Shown here: positions 1-9,200 of the stretch, one piece after another
Layout: each line of letters starts with the position of its first letter
Numbering within the stretch: position 1 is the first letter of the stretch
DNA from: Symbioplanes lichenis
Lineage (GTDB): Bacteria > Actinomycetota > Actinomycetes > Mycobacteriales > Micromonosporaceae
Direction of reading: 5' to 3'
DNA length: 64,000 bases
Assembly: GCF_030709675.1 (NCBI RefSeq)
Contig: NZ_JAUZQD010000006.1
Location: forward strand, 124,001-188,000
Notes under the pieces: generated by a model
Seen by the model: the letters and a program-made list of their open reading frames with translations, nothing else
Database searches by the model: none
Told to the model about the DNA's origin: nothing
Position numbers and translations under genes: made by a program

Positions 1-1245
1 CTGGCCGGCCTGACCCGGCAGCGGCGCGCGTCGCGGCGGCCGCACCCGGCGGACGACGGCCTGCCGTTGATCTTCAACGACTACATGAACACGCTGATGG
101 GCGAGCCGACCACCGAGCTGCTGCTGCCGCTGATCGACGCGGCCGCCGCGGCGGGGGCGGAGTACTTCTGCATCGACGCCGGCTGGTACAGCGACGAGTA
201 CTGGTGGGACAGCGTCGGCGAGTGGGAACCGGCCACGGGGCGGTTCCCGGACGGCGGGCTCAAGGCGGTGCTCGACTACATCCGTGGCCAGGGCCTGCGA
301 CCCGGGCTGTGGCTGGAGCCTGAGGTCGTCGGCGTCCGCAGCCCGATCGCGGACAAGCTGCCGGTCGAGGCGTTCATGAGCCGGCACGGCGAGCGGGTGG
401 TCGAGCACTCGCGCTACCTGCTCGACCTGCGGCACCCGGCCGCCCGCGCACACCTCGACGAGGTCGTGGACCGACTGATCAACGACTACGGTGCGCGATA
501 TTTCAAGCTGGACTACAACGTGACGCCCGGGCCGGGCACCGACCGGGACGCGTTGCAGCCGGGCACCGGCCTCCTCGAGCACAACCGAGCCCACCTGGCG
601 TGGCTCGACGGCGTTCTCGACCGCCACCCCGAGGTGATCTTCGAGAACTGCTCCTCCGGCGCCATGCGCTCCGACTACGCTCTGTTGTCGCGGCTCGATC
701 TGCAGTCCACCTCGGACCAGCAGGACTTCCGCCTGTACGCGGCCATCGCGGCCGCCGCGCCCGCGACGATGCTGCCGGAGCAGGCCGGCAACTGGGCGTA
801 CCCGGAGGCCGGGCAGACCGACGAGGAGATCGCCTTCACCATGGTGAACGGCCTGGCCGGGCGGCTCTATCTGTCGGGCTACCTCAACCGGATGGGCGAG
901 CGGGAGCTGGCCCTGATCCGCGAGGCCGTCGAGGCCCACAAGCGCATCCGGGCCGACGTCAAGCGGGCCGAGCCGTTCTGGCCGGTGGGGCTGCCGGCGT
1001 GGGACGACGACCTGATCGTTCTCGGACTGCGGGCCCCCGATGCCACGTACTTGGCGGTGTGGTGGCGGGGTGCGGAAAGCACCCAGGTCTCGCTCGACGT
1101 CGCCGGAGACGCGCAGGTCGTGTATCCCGCTCACCTCACCGACTGGCAGCCCCGGACGACCGGCGGACACCTCGAACTCACGACCACCCCCGGACCGGCC
1201 GCGCGCCTGTTCCGCCTCGACCCCACCCCCCGACAGGAGAGCTGA
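1..1245 (+). CDS. Alpha-galactosidase, GH36, 5'-truncated by window edge
   Basis: The reading frame is open from base 1, so the real start lies upstream and only the catalytic barrel and C-terminal beta domain are present. The protein would hydrolyse alpha-1,6-galactosides (melibiose or raffinose type). The GH36 hallmarks are visible: IFNDYMNTLMG at the start of the barrel, the nucleophile Asp in FKLDYN (codon 511-513) and the acid/base Asp in ENCSSGAMRSDY (codon 673-675). No signal peptide can be judged. The stop lies 2 bases before the next gene, so it heads or sits inside an operon with a sugar ABC importer, which supports an intracellular role on imported galactosides. Confidence 0.93.
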   Translation: MAGLTRQRRASRRPHPADDGLPLIFNDYMNTLMGEPTTELLLPLIDAAAAAGAEYFCIDAGWYSDEYWWDSVGEWEPATGRFPDGGLKAVLDYIRGQGLRPGLWLEPEVVGVRSPIADKLPVEAFMSRHGERVVEHSRYLLDLRHPAARAHLDEVVDRLINDYGARYFKLDYNVTPGPGTDRDALQPGTGLLEHNRAHLAWLDGVLDRHPEVIFENCSSGAMRSDYALLSRLDLQSTSDQQDFRLYAAIAAAAPATMLPEQAGNWAYPEAGQTDEEIAFTMVNGLAGRLYLSGYLNRMGERELALIREAVEAHKRIRADVKRAEPFWPVGLPAWDDDLIVLGLRAPDATYLAVWWRGAESTQVSLDVAGDAQVVYPAHLTDWQPRTTGGHLELTTTPGPAARLFRLDPTPRQES

Positions 1246-1247
1246 TC

Positions 1248-2555
1248 ATGAACAAGCTCCGCACAGCGATAGCGGTCGGCGCGGTCGCCGCCCTGCTCAC
1301 CGGCTGCTCCGCCAACAACCCCGGCAGCGACACCGGCAGCGGCGGCGTCACCTGGAACGACCCGACGGCCAAGCTCGACGACGTCACGCTCACCTTCTGG
1401 ACGGCCACGCAGACGGCCACGATGGCCGACGGTGTCATCAAGGCGTTCGAGGCGCAGACCGGGGCGAAGATCAACAAGGTCATCATTCCCGACGTGTACG
1501 AGACCAACGCGCCCACCAAGCTCGCCACCGGCGCCAAGCCCGACCTCGCGACGTGGCAGCCGACCGGGAGCATGCTGGCGCTGCTCAAGCCGGCCACCGG
1601 GCTGCAGCAGCTCGACGGCGCCCCTTGGCTCGCGCAGCAGACCCCGGCGATCCAGCAGCTCGGCAAGGTCGACGGCCACAACTACGCGGCGTTCGTCAAC
1701 GTGCCGTCGACGCTGGGCATCTTCTACAACAAGGACGTCTTCGCCAAGGCCGGCATCACTGACCCGCCGAAGAACTTCCAGGAGCTGCTGACCGACGCCG
1801 GCAAGATCAAAGCGTCGGGTACGGCCCCCTTCTTCGGCGCCGCCGGCGACCAGTGGCCGACACAGTGGTGGCCGCAGGTGCTGCTGGCCGAGCAGTCCAA
1901 GGACGGCATGTGGGACAAGGTCAACTCCAACGAACTCAAGTTCACCGACCCGCCGATCATCGACGCCATCAAGCAGTTCAAGCAGATGAACGACGACGGG
2001 CTGTTCAACGCGGACAACAAGACGTCGAAGTACACCGAGTCCGGCCCGGCGCTGCTCGACGGCAAGGCCGGCATGGTGCTTCAGCTGACCTCGTTCACGT
2101 CGCTGCTGCAGTCGACGGCGGACACGGCGACGATCGACAAGAAGATCGGCTGGTTCCCGATCAGCCAGGACGGCAACGTCGCCACGTCGGTGCCCGGTGG
2201 TGACAACGCGCTGGTCGCCATGAAGACCGGCGACGCCAAGCGGGAGGCGGCAGCCCGGCAGTTCCTGAGCTTCTGGCTCCAGACGGACTACAAGGACTAC
2301 CTGACCGCCGCGAAGGGCGTCTCGATCGAGCCGTCGGTGCCGACCCCGGACGGCGTACCCCAGGTGGCGAAGGACGCGTCCGCCGCGCTGGACACCGCCG
2401 CGGGCTCGATGCAGCAGAACGCCGCCGTCAACCCCGACTTCTATGTCAACCTGGCGAACATGGTCAACGGCACGATGACCCCCGAGCAGGTCGCCCAGAC
2501 CACGCAGGCCCAGTTCGCGCAGCTCGCCCAGGCCCTCGGCATCCAGGGCTTCTGA
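1248..2555 (+). CDS. Extracellular sugar-binding lipoprotein of ABC importer
   Basis: This 435-residue protein is a family 1 extracellular solute-binding protein that captures a sugar outside the membrane and delivers it to the two permeases encoded next. An N-terminal signal peptide ends in the lipobox LLTGC (about residues 16-20). The fold is recognisable from LTFWTATQ near residue 50 and NKDVFAKAGI near residue 165. The ATG is preceded by CAGGAGA at good spacing. It lies 2 bases after the alpha-galactosidase, so an alpha-galactoside such as raffinose or melibiose is the likely ligand; that is inferred from context only. Confidence 0.92.
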   Translation: MNKLRTAIAVGAVAALLTGCSANNPGSDTGSGGVTWNDPTAKLDDVTLTFWTATQTATMADGVIKAFEAQTGAKINKVIIPDVYETNAPTKLATGAKPDLATWQPTGSMLALLKPATGLQQLDGAPWLAQQTPAIQQLGKVDGHNYAAFVNVPSTLGIFYNKDVFAKAGITDPPKNFQELLTDAGKIKASGTAPFFGAAGDQWPTQWWPQVLLAEQSKDGMWDKVNSNELKFTDPPIIDAIKQFKQMNDDGLFNADNKTSKYTESGPALLDGKAGMVLQLTSFTSLLQSTADTATIDKKIGWFPISQDGNVATSVPGGDNALVAMKTGDAKREAAARQFLSFWLQTDYKDYLTAAKGVSIEPSVPTPDGVPQVAKDASAALDTAAGSMQQNAAVNPDFYVNLANMVNGTMTPEQVAQTTQAQFAQLAQALGIQGF

Positions 2556-2556
2556 G

Positions 2557-3441
2557 GTGACAGCGCCATCCGTACGACGGGGCCCCCTCCTGGGAGGGGG
2601 CCTCTACCCCACCTGGTTCCTCGCGCCCGCGTTCGCCATCCTGATGGTGTTCTTCTTCCTGCCGACGCTGTTCAACTTCATCTACGCCTTCACGAACTGG
2701 TCGGCCTTCCACGACGACATCGCCGGCGTCGGCTTCGCCAACTTCGAGTCCGTGCTCAGCAACGGCTCGCTGGTGTCGTCGCTCAGGATCACCATCGTGT
2801 ACGCCGTCCTGGTCGCGATCCTGCAGAACGGCATGGGCCTCGGGCTCGCGCTCCTCCTCGAACGCGACACGCGGCTCAACCGTTTCGCGCGGGTCGTGTT
2901 CTTCGTCCCGGTACTCATGTCGGCGCTCGCGGTCGGCTACATCTTCCAGGCGCTCCTCAAGCCCGACGGCGCGCTCAACGGCCTGCTGCACGTCTCGGTC
3001 CCCTGGCTCGGCAGCACCACCTGGACCGTCGTCACGGTCGCCTTCGTCAACTCGTGGAAGTGGATGGGGCTGGCAATGGTGATCTTCCTGGCCGGCCTCA
3101 AGACCATCCCCGAGGACGTCCTCGAAGCCGCCCGCCTCGACGGCGCGGGCGTCTGGAAGACCTTCACCCAGGTACGGTTCCCGCTGCTCGCGCCGGCCGT
3201 CACGTTCAACGTGGCGACCGCGCTGCTCGGCTCGTTCAACGGCTTCGACACGATCCTCGCCACCACCGGCGGCGGCCCGGCCCAGACGACCGAGGTGCTC
3301 AACATCTACATCTTCAAGGTGTACGGCAACGGCCTCTTCGCCCAGGCGACCACGATGAGCCTCGTCCTCTTCCTGATCGTCACGATCCTGGCCTTCCCCG
3401 TCATCGGGTATCTGCGCAAGAGGGAGCGGGTGCTGTCGTGA
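2557..3441 (+). CDS. Sugar ABC transporter permease, MalF type
   Basis: The 294-residue integral membrane protein has six predicted membrane segments and the cytoplasmic EAA loop (EAARLDGAGVWKTFTQVRFPLLAPA, about residues 190-214) that docks on the ATPase. It starts with GTG one base after the stop of the binding protein. Codons 9-16 are built into a perfect G+C-rich hairpin (see the separate entry), which is unusual for the start of a permease gene. It pairs with the following MalG-type permease. No ATPase gene is present in this cluster. Confidence 0.93.
   Translation: MTAPSVRRGPLLGGGLYPTWFLAPAFAILMVFFFLPTLFNFIYAFTNWSAFHDDIAGVGFANFESVLSNGSLVSSLRITIVYAVLVAILQNGMGLGLALLLERDTRLNRFARVVFFVPVLMSALAVGYIFQALLKPDGALNGLLHVSVPWLGSTTWTVVTVAFVNSWKWMGLAMVIFLAGLKTIPEDVLEAARLDGAGVWKTFTQVRFPLLAPAVTFNVATALLGSFNGFDTILATTGGGPAQTTEVLNIYIFKVYGNGLFAQATTMSLVLFLIVTILAFPVIGYLRKRERVLS
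2581..2602 (+). promoter_or_regulatory. Perfect G+C hairpin at the binding-protein/permease junction
   Basis: The arms GGCCCCCTCC and GGAGGGGGCC are exact reverse complements of 10 bases separated by only TG (practically 9 bp closed by a CTGG loop). It begins 24 bases inside the permease coding sequence and 26 bases after the binding-protein stop. It is not followed by a T-run, so full termination is unlikely. In sugar ABC operons such a hairpin often protects the upstream mRNA and lowers expression of the permeases relative to the binding protein; that role here is inferred. Confidence 0.6.
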
Positions 3442-4271
3442 AAGGCTCGGTGCTCTGGACGCGCGTGCTGCACCCCGTGATCGTGGTCGTCCTGCTGGTG
3501 ACCGCGATCGGGATCCCGCTGTGGCTCGCGCTGATCACGTCCTTCAAGTCCCAGGGCGAGGCGAACATCCCCGACCTGACCCTGCCGTCCTCGTGGCACG
3601 TCTGGGACAACTACCGTCAGGCGTTCACGCAGGGCGACATGCTGTGGGCCCTCTTCGGGAGCCTGCTCGTCATGATCCCGGCCGTGCTGGGCGTGCTGAT
3701 CTTCGGCTCCCTCGCGTCCTGGGTGCTCGCCCGGCGTACGGGGAAAATGGTCTCGATCCTCTACTCGGCGGCCATCAGCGGCATCATCCTGCCGCCGGCC
3801 GTCGTGACGATCGTGCTCCTGCTCAGACAGCTCGGCCTGGCCAGCACGCCCTTCGGGATGATGTGCGTCTACATGGGCATGTACATGTCGCTGGTCGTCT
3901 TCTTCATCACCGGCTTCATCCGGACCATTCCGCTGGAGCTCGAAGAGGCGGCCCGCATGGACGGCGCCAAGCCGCTGGGCATCTTCCTCAAGGTGATCCT
4001 GCCGCTGCTGCGCCCCGTCATCGCCACGGCGACGATCCTCATCTGCCTCTACATCTGGAACGACGTCTTCTACTCGTTCTTCGTGCTGGGCGGCGGATCG
4101 GTCACGACGCTGCCGCTGAACCTCTACTCGGTGGCGAGCAGCAACCTCTACCAGAACAACTGGAACCTGGTGTTCGCGTACGTGATCCTGATGAGCCTCC
4201 CCCTCATCGTCATCTTCGCCTTCGCCCAGCGCCGCATCATCTCCGGCATCACCGGCGGCGCCGTCAAGTAA
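3438..4271 (+). CDS. Sugar ABC transporter permease, MalG type
   Basis: This 277-residue permease is the second membrane subunit of the importer. It overlaps the upstream permease by 4 bases (GTGA), starting with GTG. Six hydrophobic segments and the EAA loop (EEAARMDGAKPLGIFLKVILPLLRP, around residues 170-195) are visible, and the C-terminus QRRIISGITGGAVK is typical of the MalG subfamily. It is the last intact gene of the alpha-galactoside cluster; no ATP-binding subunit follows, as is usual in actinomycetes that share one MsiK-type ATPase among several importers. Confidence 0.93.
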   Translation: MKGSVLWTRVLHPVIVVVLLVTAIGIPLWLALITSFKSQGEANIPDLTLPSSWHVWDNYRQAFTQGDMLWALFGSLLVMIPAVLGVLIFGSLASWVLARRTGKMVSILYSAAISGIILPPAVVTIVLLLRQLGLASTPFGMMCVYMGMYMSLVVFFITGFIRTIPLELEEAARMDGAKPLGIFLKVILPLLRPVIATATILICLYIWNDVFYSFFVLGGGSVTTLPLNLYSVASSNLYQNNWNLVFAYVILMSLPLIVIFAFAQRRIISGITGGAVK

Positions 4272-4620
4272 CCCCGGCGCCCGGGTGGCGCGCCGTTCCG
4301 ACGGCGCGTCCCCGCCGCCGGGAACCGCCGGCCCGTCGCCGGAGTCGAGCAGCCAGAAGTCATCCACGGTCAACGCTTCCGGCCCCGGCGCCGGATCCAC
4401 CAGGAGTTCCACGGTCACCAGGGACTGTCCCTTCGCGCGGACCGAGGTCGTCGCGGTCACCGTCTGCGGCGTGACCCGGAAGTCGCCGGGGCCAGTCCGA
4501 TCAGCAGCACGAAGACTCCGACGTCGACCACCAGGATGGCGAGCGGCCTGCCGGTCAACGTCCCGCGACCCTCGCCGTCCACGCCGCCCCCCAAGATCGA
4601 TCCAACGACAGGCCCTCGGG
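4272..4620 (-). pseudogene. Probable gene remnants between the importer and the HxlR gene
   Basis: No intact gene fits these bases, yet minus-strand translation gives two pieces that look protein-like. One (about 4500 down to 4300) reads VTPQTVTATTSVRAKG, continues with alternating hydrophobic residues, and contains VDDFWLLD. The other, in a different frame (about 4610 down to 4490), contains the hydrophobic stretch LAILVVDVGVFVLLIGLAP before a stop. Codon third positions remain G/C-rich in these frames. The first piece resembles the tail of a secreted beta-rich domain, the second a membrane segment. They cannot be joined without frameshifts, so a decayed region is the cautious reading. Confidence 0.3.
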
Positions 4621-4630
4621 CACGACCGCG

Positions 4631-5062
4631 TCAGGCGACGCGGGTGTCGTACTTGTCGCGGTTGGCGAGGACCTCGTCCATGTTGTTCTGGGCCCAGCTC
4701 TTGATGCCGCCCATCATCTCGCGCAGGGAGAGGCCCAGCTCGGTCAGCTCATACGTGACCGTCACCGGCACGGTGGGCTCGACGGTGCGGGTGACCAGGC
4801 CGTCGCGTTCGAGGTTGCGGAGGGTCTGGGTGAGCATCTTCTGGCTGACGCCGGCCAGCAGGCGGGACAGCTCGGAGTAGCGCAGCGGGCCGGGCTCGCC
4901 GGGGCCGGTGTCCGGGCGCCAGCCGCCGAGGGCGGTCACGATCAGGGTGACCCACTTGTCGGCGATGCGGTCGAGGAGCTTGCGGCTCGGGCACTGGGCG
5001 AGGAAGGCGTCGTACTCCGCCTTGGCCTGGGCGCGCTTCTGCGCCGCCGTCGTCGTCGCCAT
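4631..5062 (-). CDS. HxlR-family transcriptional regulator
   Basis: This 143-residue winged-helix protein contains the HxlR core: [14 protein letters not shown] near the N-terminus, [30 protein letters not shown] (recognition helix and wing) and [15 protein letters not shown] sequence. The single Cys in the CPSRK segment is where redox- or aldehyde-sensing members are modified. A longer frame exists upstream, but the ATG at 5060-5062 has a strong AGGAGG six bases away, so I chose it. It diverges from an alpha/beta hydrolase gene, a common HxlR arrangement in which the regulator controls the neighbouring detoxification enzyme; control of this hydrolase is inferred. Confidence 0.9.
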   Translation of the reverse strand: MATTTAAQKRAQAKAEYDAFLAQCPSRKLLDRIADKWVTLIVTALGGWRPDTGPGEPGPLRYSELSRLLAGVSQKMLTQTLRNLERDGLVTRTVEPTVPVTVTYELTELGLSLREMMGGIKSWAQNNMDEVLANRDKYDTRVA

Positions 5063-5331
5063 GAGTGCCTCCTGGTGCTTGCCGAGCCCGCGAGTACCTG
5101 CTTCCCAAAAGAAAGTTACCGCACCGCCGGCAACGGCCGTCACCTTTGCGTTCATCGATCGCTCATTGCAACGGTACGAAGGGATAAGTTGCTTTACGTT
5201 CATAACCATTGCAACAACTTCGGCGCTTCTAGCAGCCAGGACGCCAGGTCAACGCAATATGACTGTTGCCCATCCAGTGAAGGCAACGTAGCGTTTCTGG
5301 TGTTGGAAACATGGCATCGAAGGGGGTCGCG
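5063..5331. promoter_or_regulatory. Divergent promoter region with repeated HxlR-like half-sites
   Basis: This 269-base stretch separates the two divergent genes and is clearly richer in A+T than its surroundings. The nonamer CATTGCAAC occurs twice in the same direction, at 5164-5172 and 5207-5215 (43 bases apart). An inverted pair AAGTTG (5186-5191) and CAACTT (5215-5220) lies over the second copy. These are plausible operator elements for the HxlR protein. I see no protein-coding signal here. Confidence 0.5.
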
Positions 5332-6162
5332 ATGACTGCTCAGGAGCAGGTGGGACGCATGACGGGGAACAGCGATGTCCCGGCCGCATCGGCGTGGTCC
5401 GGCATGGTGGCGGTCGAGGACACGGCGCTGGCCGTCACCGACAGCGGTGGGGCCGGCGTGCCGGTGGTCTACCTCAACGGGCAGTTCGCCACCCAGGGGT
5501 ACTGGCGCCGGGTCGTCGCCGAGTTGGGCCCCGGGTGGCGGCACATCACCTACGACGAGCGGGCGCGCGGCCGGTCGCGCCGCTCGGCGGACTACTCCTT
5601 CGAGGCCGCCGTGCGGGACGTCGACGCCGTCCTGGCGGCGCGCGGGGTGGACCGGGCCCTGGTGGTGGGCTGGTCCTACGGAGCGGTGGTCGCCGCGCAC
5701 TGGGCCCGGCGCAACCCGGACCGGACGATCGGCGCGGTCATGGTCGACGGCGCCTTCCCGCACGACTGGCTCGACGAGGCCATGGAGCGACGGATCCGGA
5801 AGCTGTTCCGGCGGATGGGCTGGTTCCTGCCCTTGATGCGCCCGACGGGTCTGACCCCGCGGATGACCGCCGCCCAGCAGGCCGACAGCAACATCGAGCT
5901 CGGCCGGCTGTCCCGCGAACGCGAGCTCGGACCCGTGCTCGACGCCATCACCGTCCCCACCCGGTACGTGGTCGCCTCGGGCTCTTCTCTCGGCAGTCGC
6001 GGTGACGAGCAGGAACGGATCCGGGCCGGCCTCGACGCGGTCACCGTTCGCAATCCGAACATCCGCGTCCACGCGAAGGTCGCCAGCAACCACGGTGCTC
6101 TGCTCAAGAAGGACTTCCCGGTCATCGCCGGCGCCGTCCGCGACGTTGCCGCCCACGATTGA
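5332..6162 (+). CDS. Alpha/beta-fold hydrolase
   Basis: The protein (276 residues from the ATG at 5332; ATGs at 5311 and 5359 are also possible) has the alpha/beta hydrolase fold. The strand VPVVYLNGQ leads to the oxyanion region, the nucleophile elbow is VVGWSYGA with Ser about residue 115, and the catalytic His sits in SNHGALL near the C-terminus. The substrate cannot be read from sequence. It is transcribed away from the HxlR regulator, so it is probably induced by a small electrophile or aromatic compound. The start is uncertain because none of the candidates has a strong ribosome binding site. Confidence 0.85.
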   Translation: MTAQEQVGRMTGNSDVPAASAWSGMVAVEDTALAVTDSGGAGVPVVYLNGQFATQGYWRRVVAELGPGWRHITYDERARGRSRRSADYSFEAAVRDVDAVLAARGVDRALVVGWSYGAVVAAHWARRNPDRTIGAVMVDGAFPHDWLDEAMERRIRKLFRRMGWFLPLMRPTGLTPRMTAAQQADSNIELGRLSRERELGPVLDAITVPTRYVVASGSSLGSRGDEQERIRAGLDAVTVRNPNIRVHAKVASNHGALLKKDFPVIAGAVRDVAAHD

Positions 6163-6178
6163 CCCGAGCCACCAACGT

Positions 6179-6199
6179 CTTTGTAGGTTTCCTACAAAG
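6179..6199. promoter_or_regulatory. Perfect inverted repeat upstream of the carboxylase
   Basis: Arms CTTTGTAGG and CCTACAAAG are exact 9-base reverse complements around a TTT centre. The A+T-rich palindrome stands out in this G+C-rich DNA and lies about 100 bases upstream of the carboxylase start. No T-run follows, so it is more likely an operator for a dimeric TetR-type repressor than a terminator of the hydrolase gene. No matching regulator gene is adjacent. Confidence 0.65.
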
Positions 6200-6297
6200 C
6201 TGCCCCGATGGCCCGCGCTGCGGACGACATGGCGCGGGCGCCCGGGAGGAGGAAAGGTGGAGTCAGCAGCGTTCCATCCTCAGAAGGGCCAGCTCTG

Positions 6298-9200
6298 GTG
6301 TTCAGCCGTGTCGCCATCGTCAACCGCGGTGAGGCCGCCGTCCGGCTCATCCACGCCGTGCGGGATCTCGCCGCGGAGACCGGACAGCCGATCGAGACCG
6401 TCGCCCTCTACACCGACGTCGACCGGACGGCCACCTTCGTCCGCGAGGCCGACCGCGCGATCGATCTCGGCCCGGCGTCCGCCCGGCCCTACCTGGACCT
6501 GAAGGTCCTGGAGCACGCGCTCGTGGAGTCCGGCGCCGACGCCGCGTGGGTGGGCTGGGGCTTCGTCGCCGAGGACCCGGCGTTCGCGGAGCTGTGCGAG
6601 AAGATCGGCATCACGTTCGTCGGGCCCAGCGCCGACGCGATGCGCAAGCTCGGCGACAAGATCGGCGCGAAGCTGATCGCCGAGGAGGTCGGGGTGCCCG
6701 TCGCGCCGTGGAGCCGGGGCGCGGTCGAGAGCCTGGAGGCGGCGACCGAGGCGGCGGCCGGGATCGGCTACCCGCTGATGCTCAAGGCCACGGCCGGCGG
6801 CGGCGGGCGCGGCATCCGGGTCATCCGCAGCGCGGACGAGCTGGCCGACGCGTACGAGCGGACCTCGCAGGAGGCGGCGCGCGCGTTCGGCAGCGGCATC
6901 GTCTTCCTGGAGCGCCTGGTCACCGGGGCCCGGCATGTCGAGGTGCAGGTCATCGCCGACGGTCAGGGCACGGCGTGGGCGCTGGGCGTGCGCGACTGTT
7001 CCGTGCAGCGGCGGAACCAGAAGGTCATCGAGGAGTCCGCGTCGCCGGTGCTCCCGCCGGCGCGGGTCACCGAGCTCAAGGAGTCGGCCGAGCGGCTGGC
7101 CGTGCGCGTGGGCTACCGGGGCGCGGCGACGGTCGAGTTCCTCTACCACCCCGGCGACGACCTGCTGGCGTTCCTCGAGGTCAACACCCGGCTGCAGGTC
7201 GAGCACCCGATCACCGAGTCGACGACCGGCTTCGACCTGGTCAAGGCGCAGCTGCACGTGGCGTCGGGCAACCGGCTGGAGGGCACGCCGCCGGCCGAGC
7301 GCGGGCACGCCGTCGAGGCGCGGCTCAACGCCGAGGACCCGGACCGCGACTTCGCCCCCTCCCCCGGCCGCATCGTGCGCCTCGACCTGCCCGCCGGCCC
7401 CGGCATCCGGGTCGACACCGGCGTGAGCGAGGGCGACACGATCCCGGCCGACTTCGACTCGATGATTGCCAAGATCATCGCGTACGGGTCGGACCGCGAG
7501 GAGGCGCTCGCCCGCCTGCGCCGCGCCATGGCCGAGACCACGGTCGTCATCGAGGGCGGCGCCACCAACAAGAGCTTCGTGCTCGACCTGCTCGACCAGC
7601 CGGAAGTCATCGACGGCAGCGCGGACACGGGCTGGATCGACCGGGTCCGCGCCGAGGGCCGCCTGGTCAGTCACCGCCACTCGGCCGTCGCGCTGGCCGC
7701 CGCGGCCATCGAGGCGTACGAGGAAGAGGAGCGCGCCGAACGGCAGCGCCTGCTCTCCACCGCTTTCGGCGGACGCCCGCAGGTCCAGCACCGCAGCGGT
7801 ACGCCGCTCGATCTCAAGCTGCGCGGCGCGAGCTACCGCATCCGCGTCGCCCGGGTCGGCGCCCACCGCTTCCGCGTCGGCATCGAGGCGGGCGGCGACG
7901 TGCGCACGGCCGACGTCGAGCTCGACCGCTACGACACCCACGCCGGCCAGATCACCGTCAACGGGCGCCGCCACCGGCTGCTCACCGGCACGCACGGCCC
8001 GATCCACCTGGTCGAGGTCGACGGCGTCACGCACCGGGTCAGCCGGGACGAGGGCGGCGTGCTGCGCTCCCCGATGCCCGCGCTGGTCGTGGCGACGCCG
8101 CTGGCCGTGGGGGCCGAGGTCGAGGCGGGGGCCCCGGTCCTCGTACTCGAAGCCATGAAGATGGAGAACGTCCTGCGCGCACCCTTCCGCGCCCGGCTCA
8201 AGGAGCTGGTCGTCGCGGTGGGCAGCCAGGTCGAGAGCGGCGCCCCGCTGCTGCGGCTGGAGCCGCTCGGCGACGGCGCGGAGGCCGAGCAGGCGGCGGG
8301 CGAAGCGGTCGAGCTCGATCTCCCCGCGGACGGGCCGCACTCCCGCGGTCTCGAGGATCTGCGCAACTTGCTGCTCGGCTATGACGTCGACCCGATCGAC
8401 CAGGGCCGGGTGCTGGCGGGCTTCCTCGCCGCCCGGAGCGGTCAGCGCTCGCTGGAGGGCGAGCTGGAGCTGCTCTCGCTCTTCGCCGACCTGGCCGAGC
8501 TGAGCCGCAACCGGCCCGCCGGCGAGGACGCCGCGAGTGACACGCACGTGCACAGCGCCCGCGAGTTCTTCCACACGTACCTGCAGAGTCTCGACGTCGA
8601 GCGCGCGGGTCTCCCGGCGTCGTTCCAGGCCAAGCTGACCAAGGCGTTGCGGCACTACGGCGTCAGCGAGCTGGAGCGCTCGCCCGCGCTCGAGTCGGCC
8701 GTGTTCCGCATCTTCCTGGCCCAGCAACGCGCGGCCGCCGACGTCCGGATTGTGACGACTGTGCTGCGCACGTGGCTGCAGGAGGCCCCGCCGGAGGACG
8801 CGCTGCGCGAGCCGACCGGTCTGGCCCTCGAGCGGCTGATCGGCGCGACCCAGGTCCGCTTCCCGGTGGTCGCCGACCTCGCGCGCGGCGTCGTCTTCGC
8901 GTGGTTCGCCCAGCCGTTGCTGCGCCGCGAGCGCGCCCGGGTCTATGCGGACGTGCGCCGCAACCTGCGCCACCTCGACGCCGACCCGCAGGCGGCCGAC
9001 CGCGACGAGCGCGTCGCCGAGATGGTCCGCAGCACCGAGCCGCTGGTCCGGCTGCTCGGTCAGCGGTTGCTCCGCGCCGACCTGGACAATTCGGTCATGC
9101 TCGAGGTGCTCAACCGCCGCTACTACGGCAACAAGAACCTCACCGCGCTGCGCACGACCGACGGGTTCGTCGTCGCCGAGCGCACGGACGGGACCATCGT

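Noticed and set aside
6179..6199. Reading the palindrome as the terminator of the hydrolase gene
   Set aside because: The stem is A+T-rich and no T-run follows. An operator fits better.
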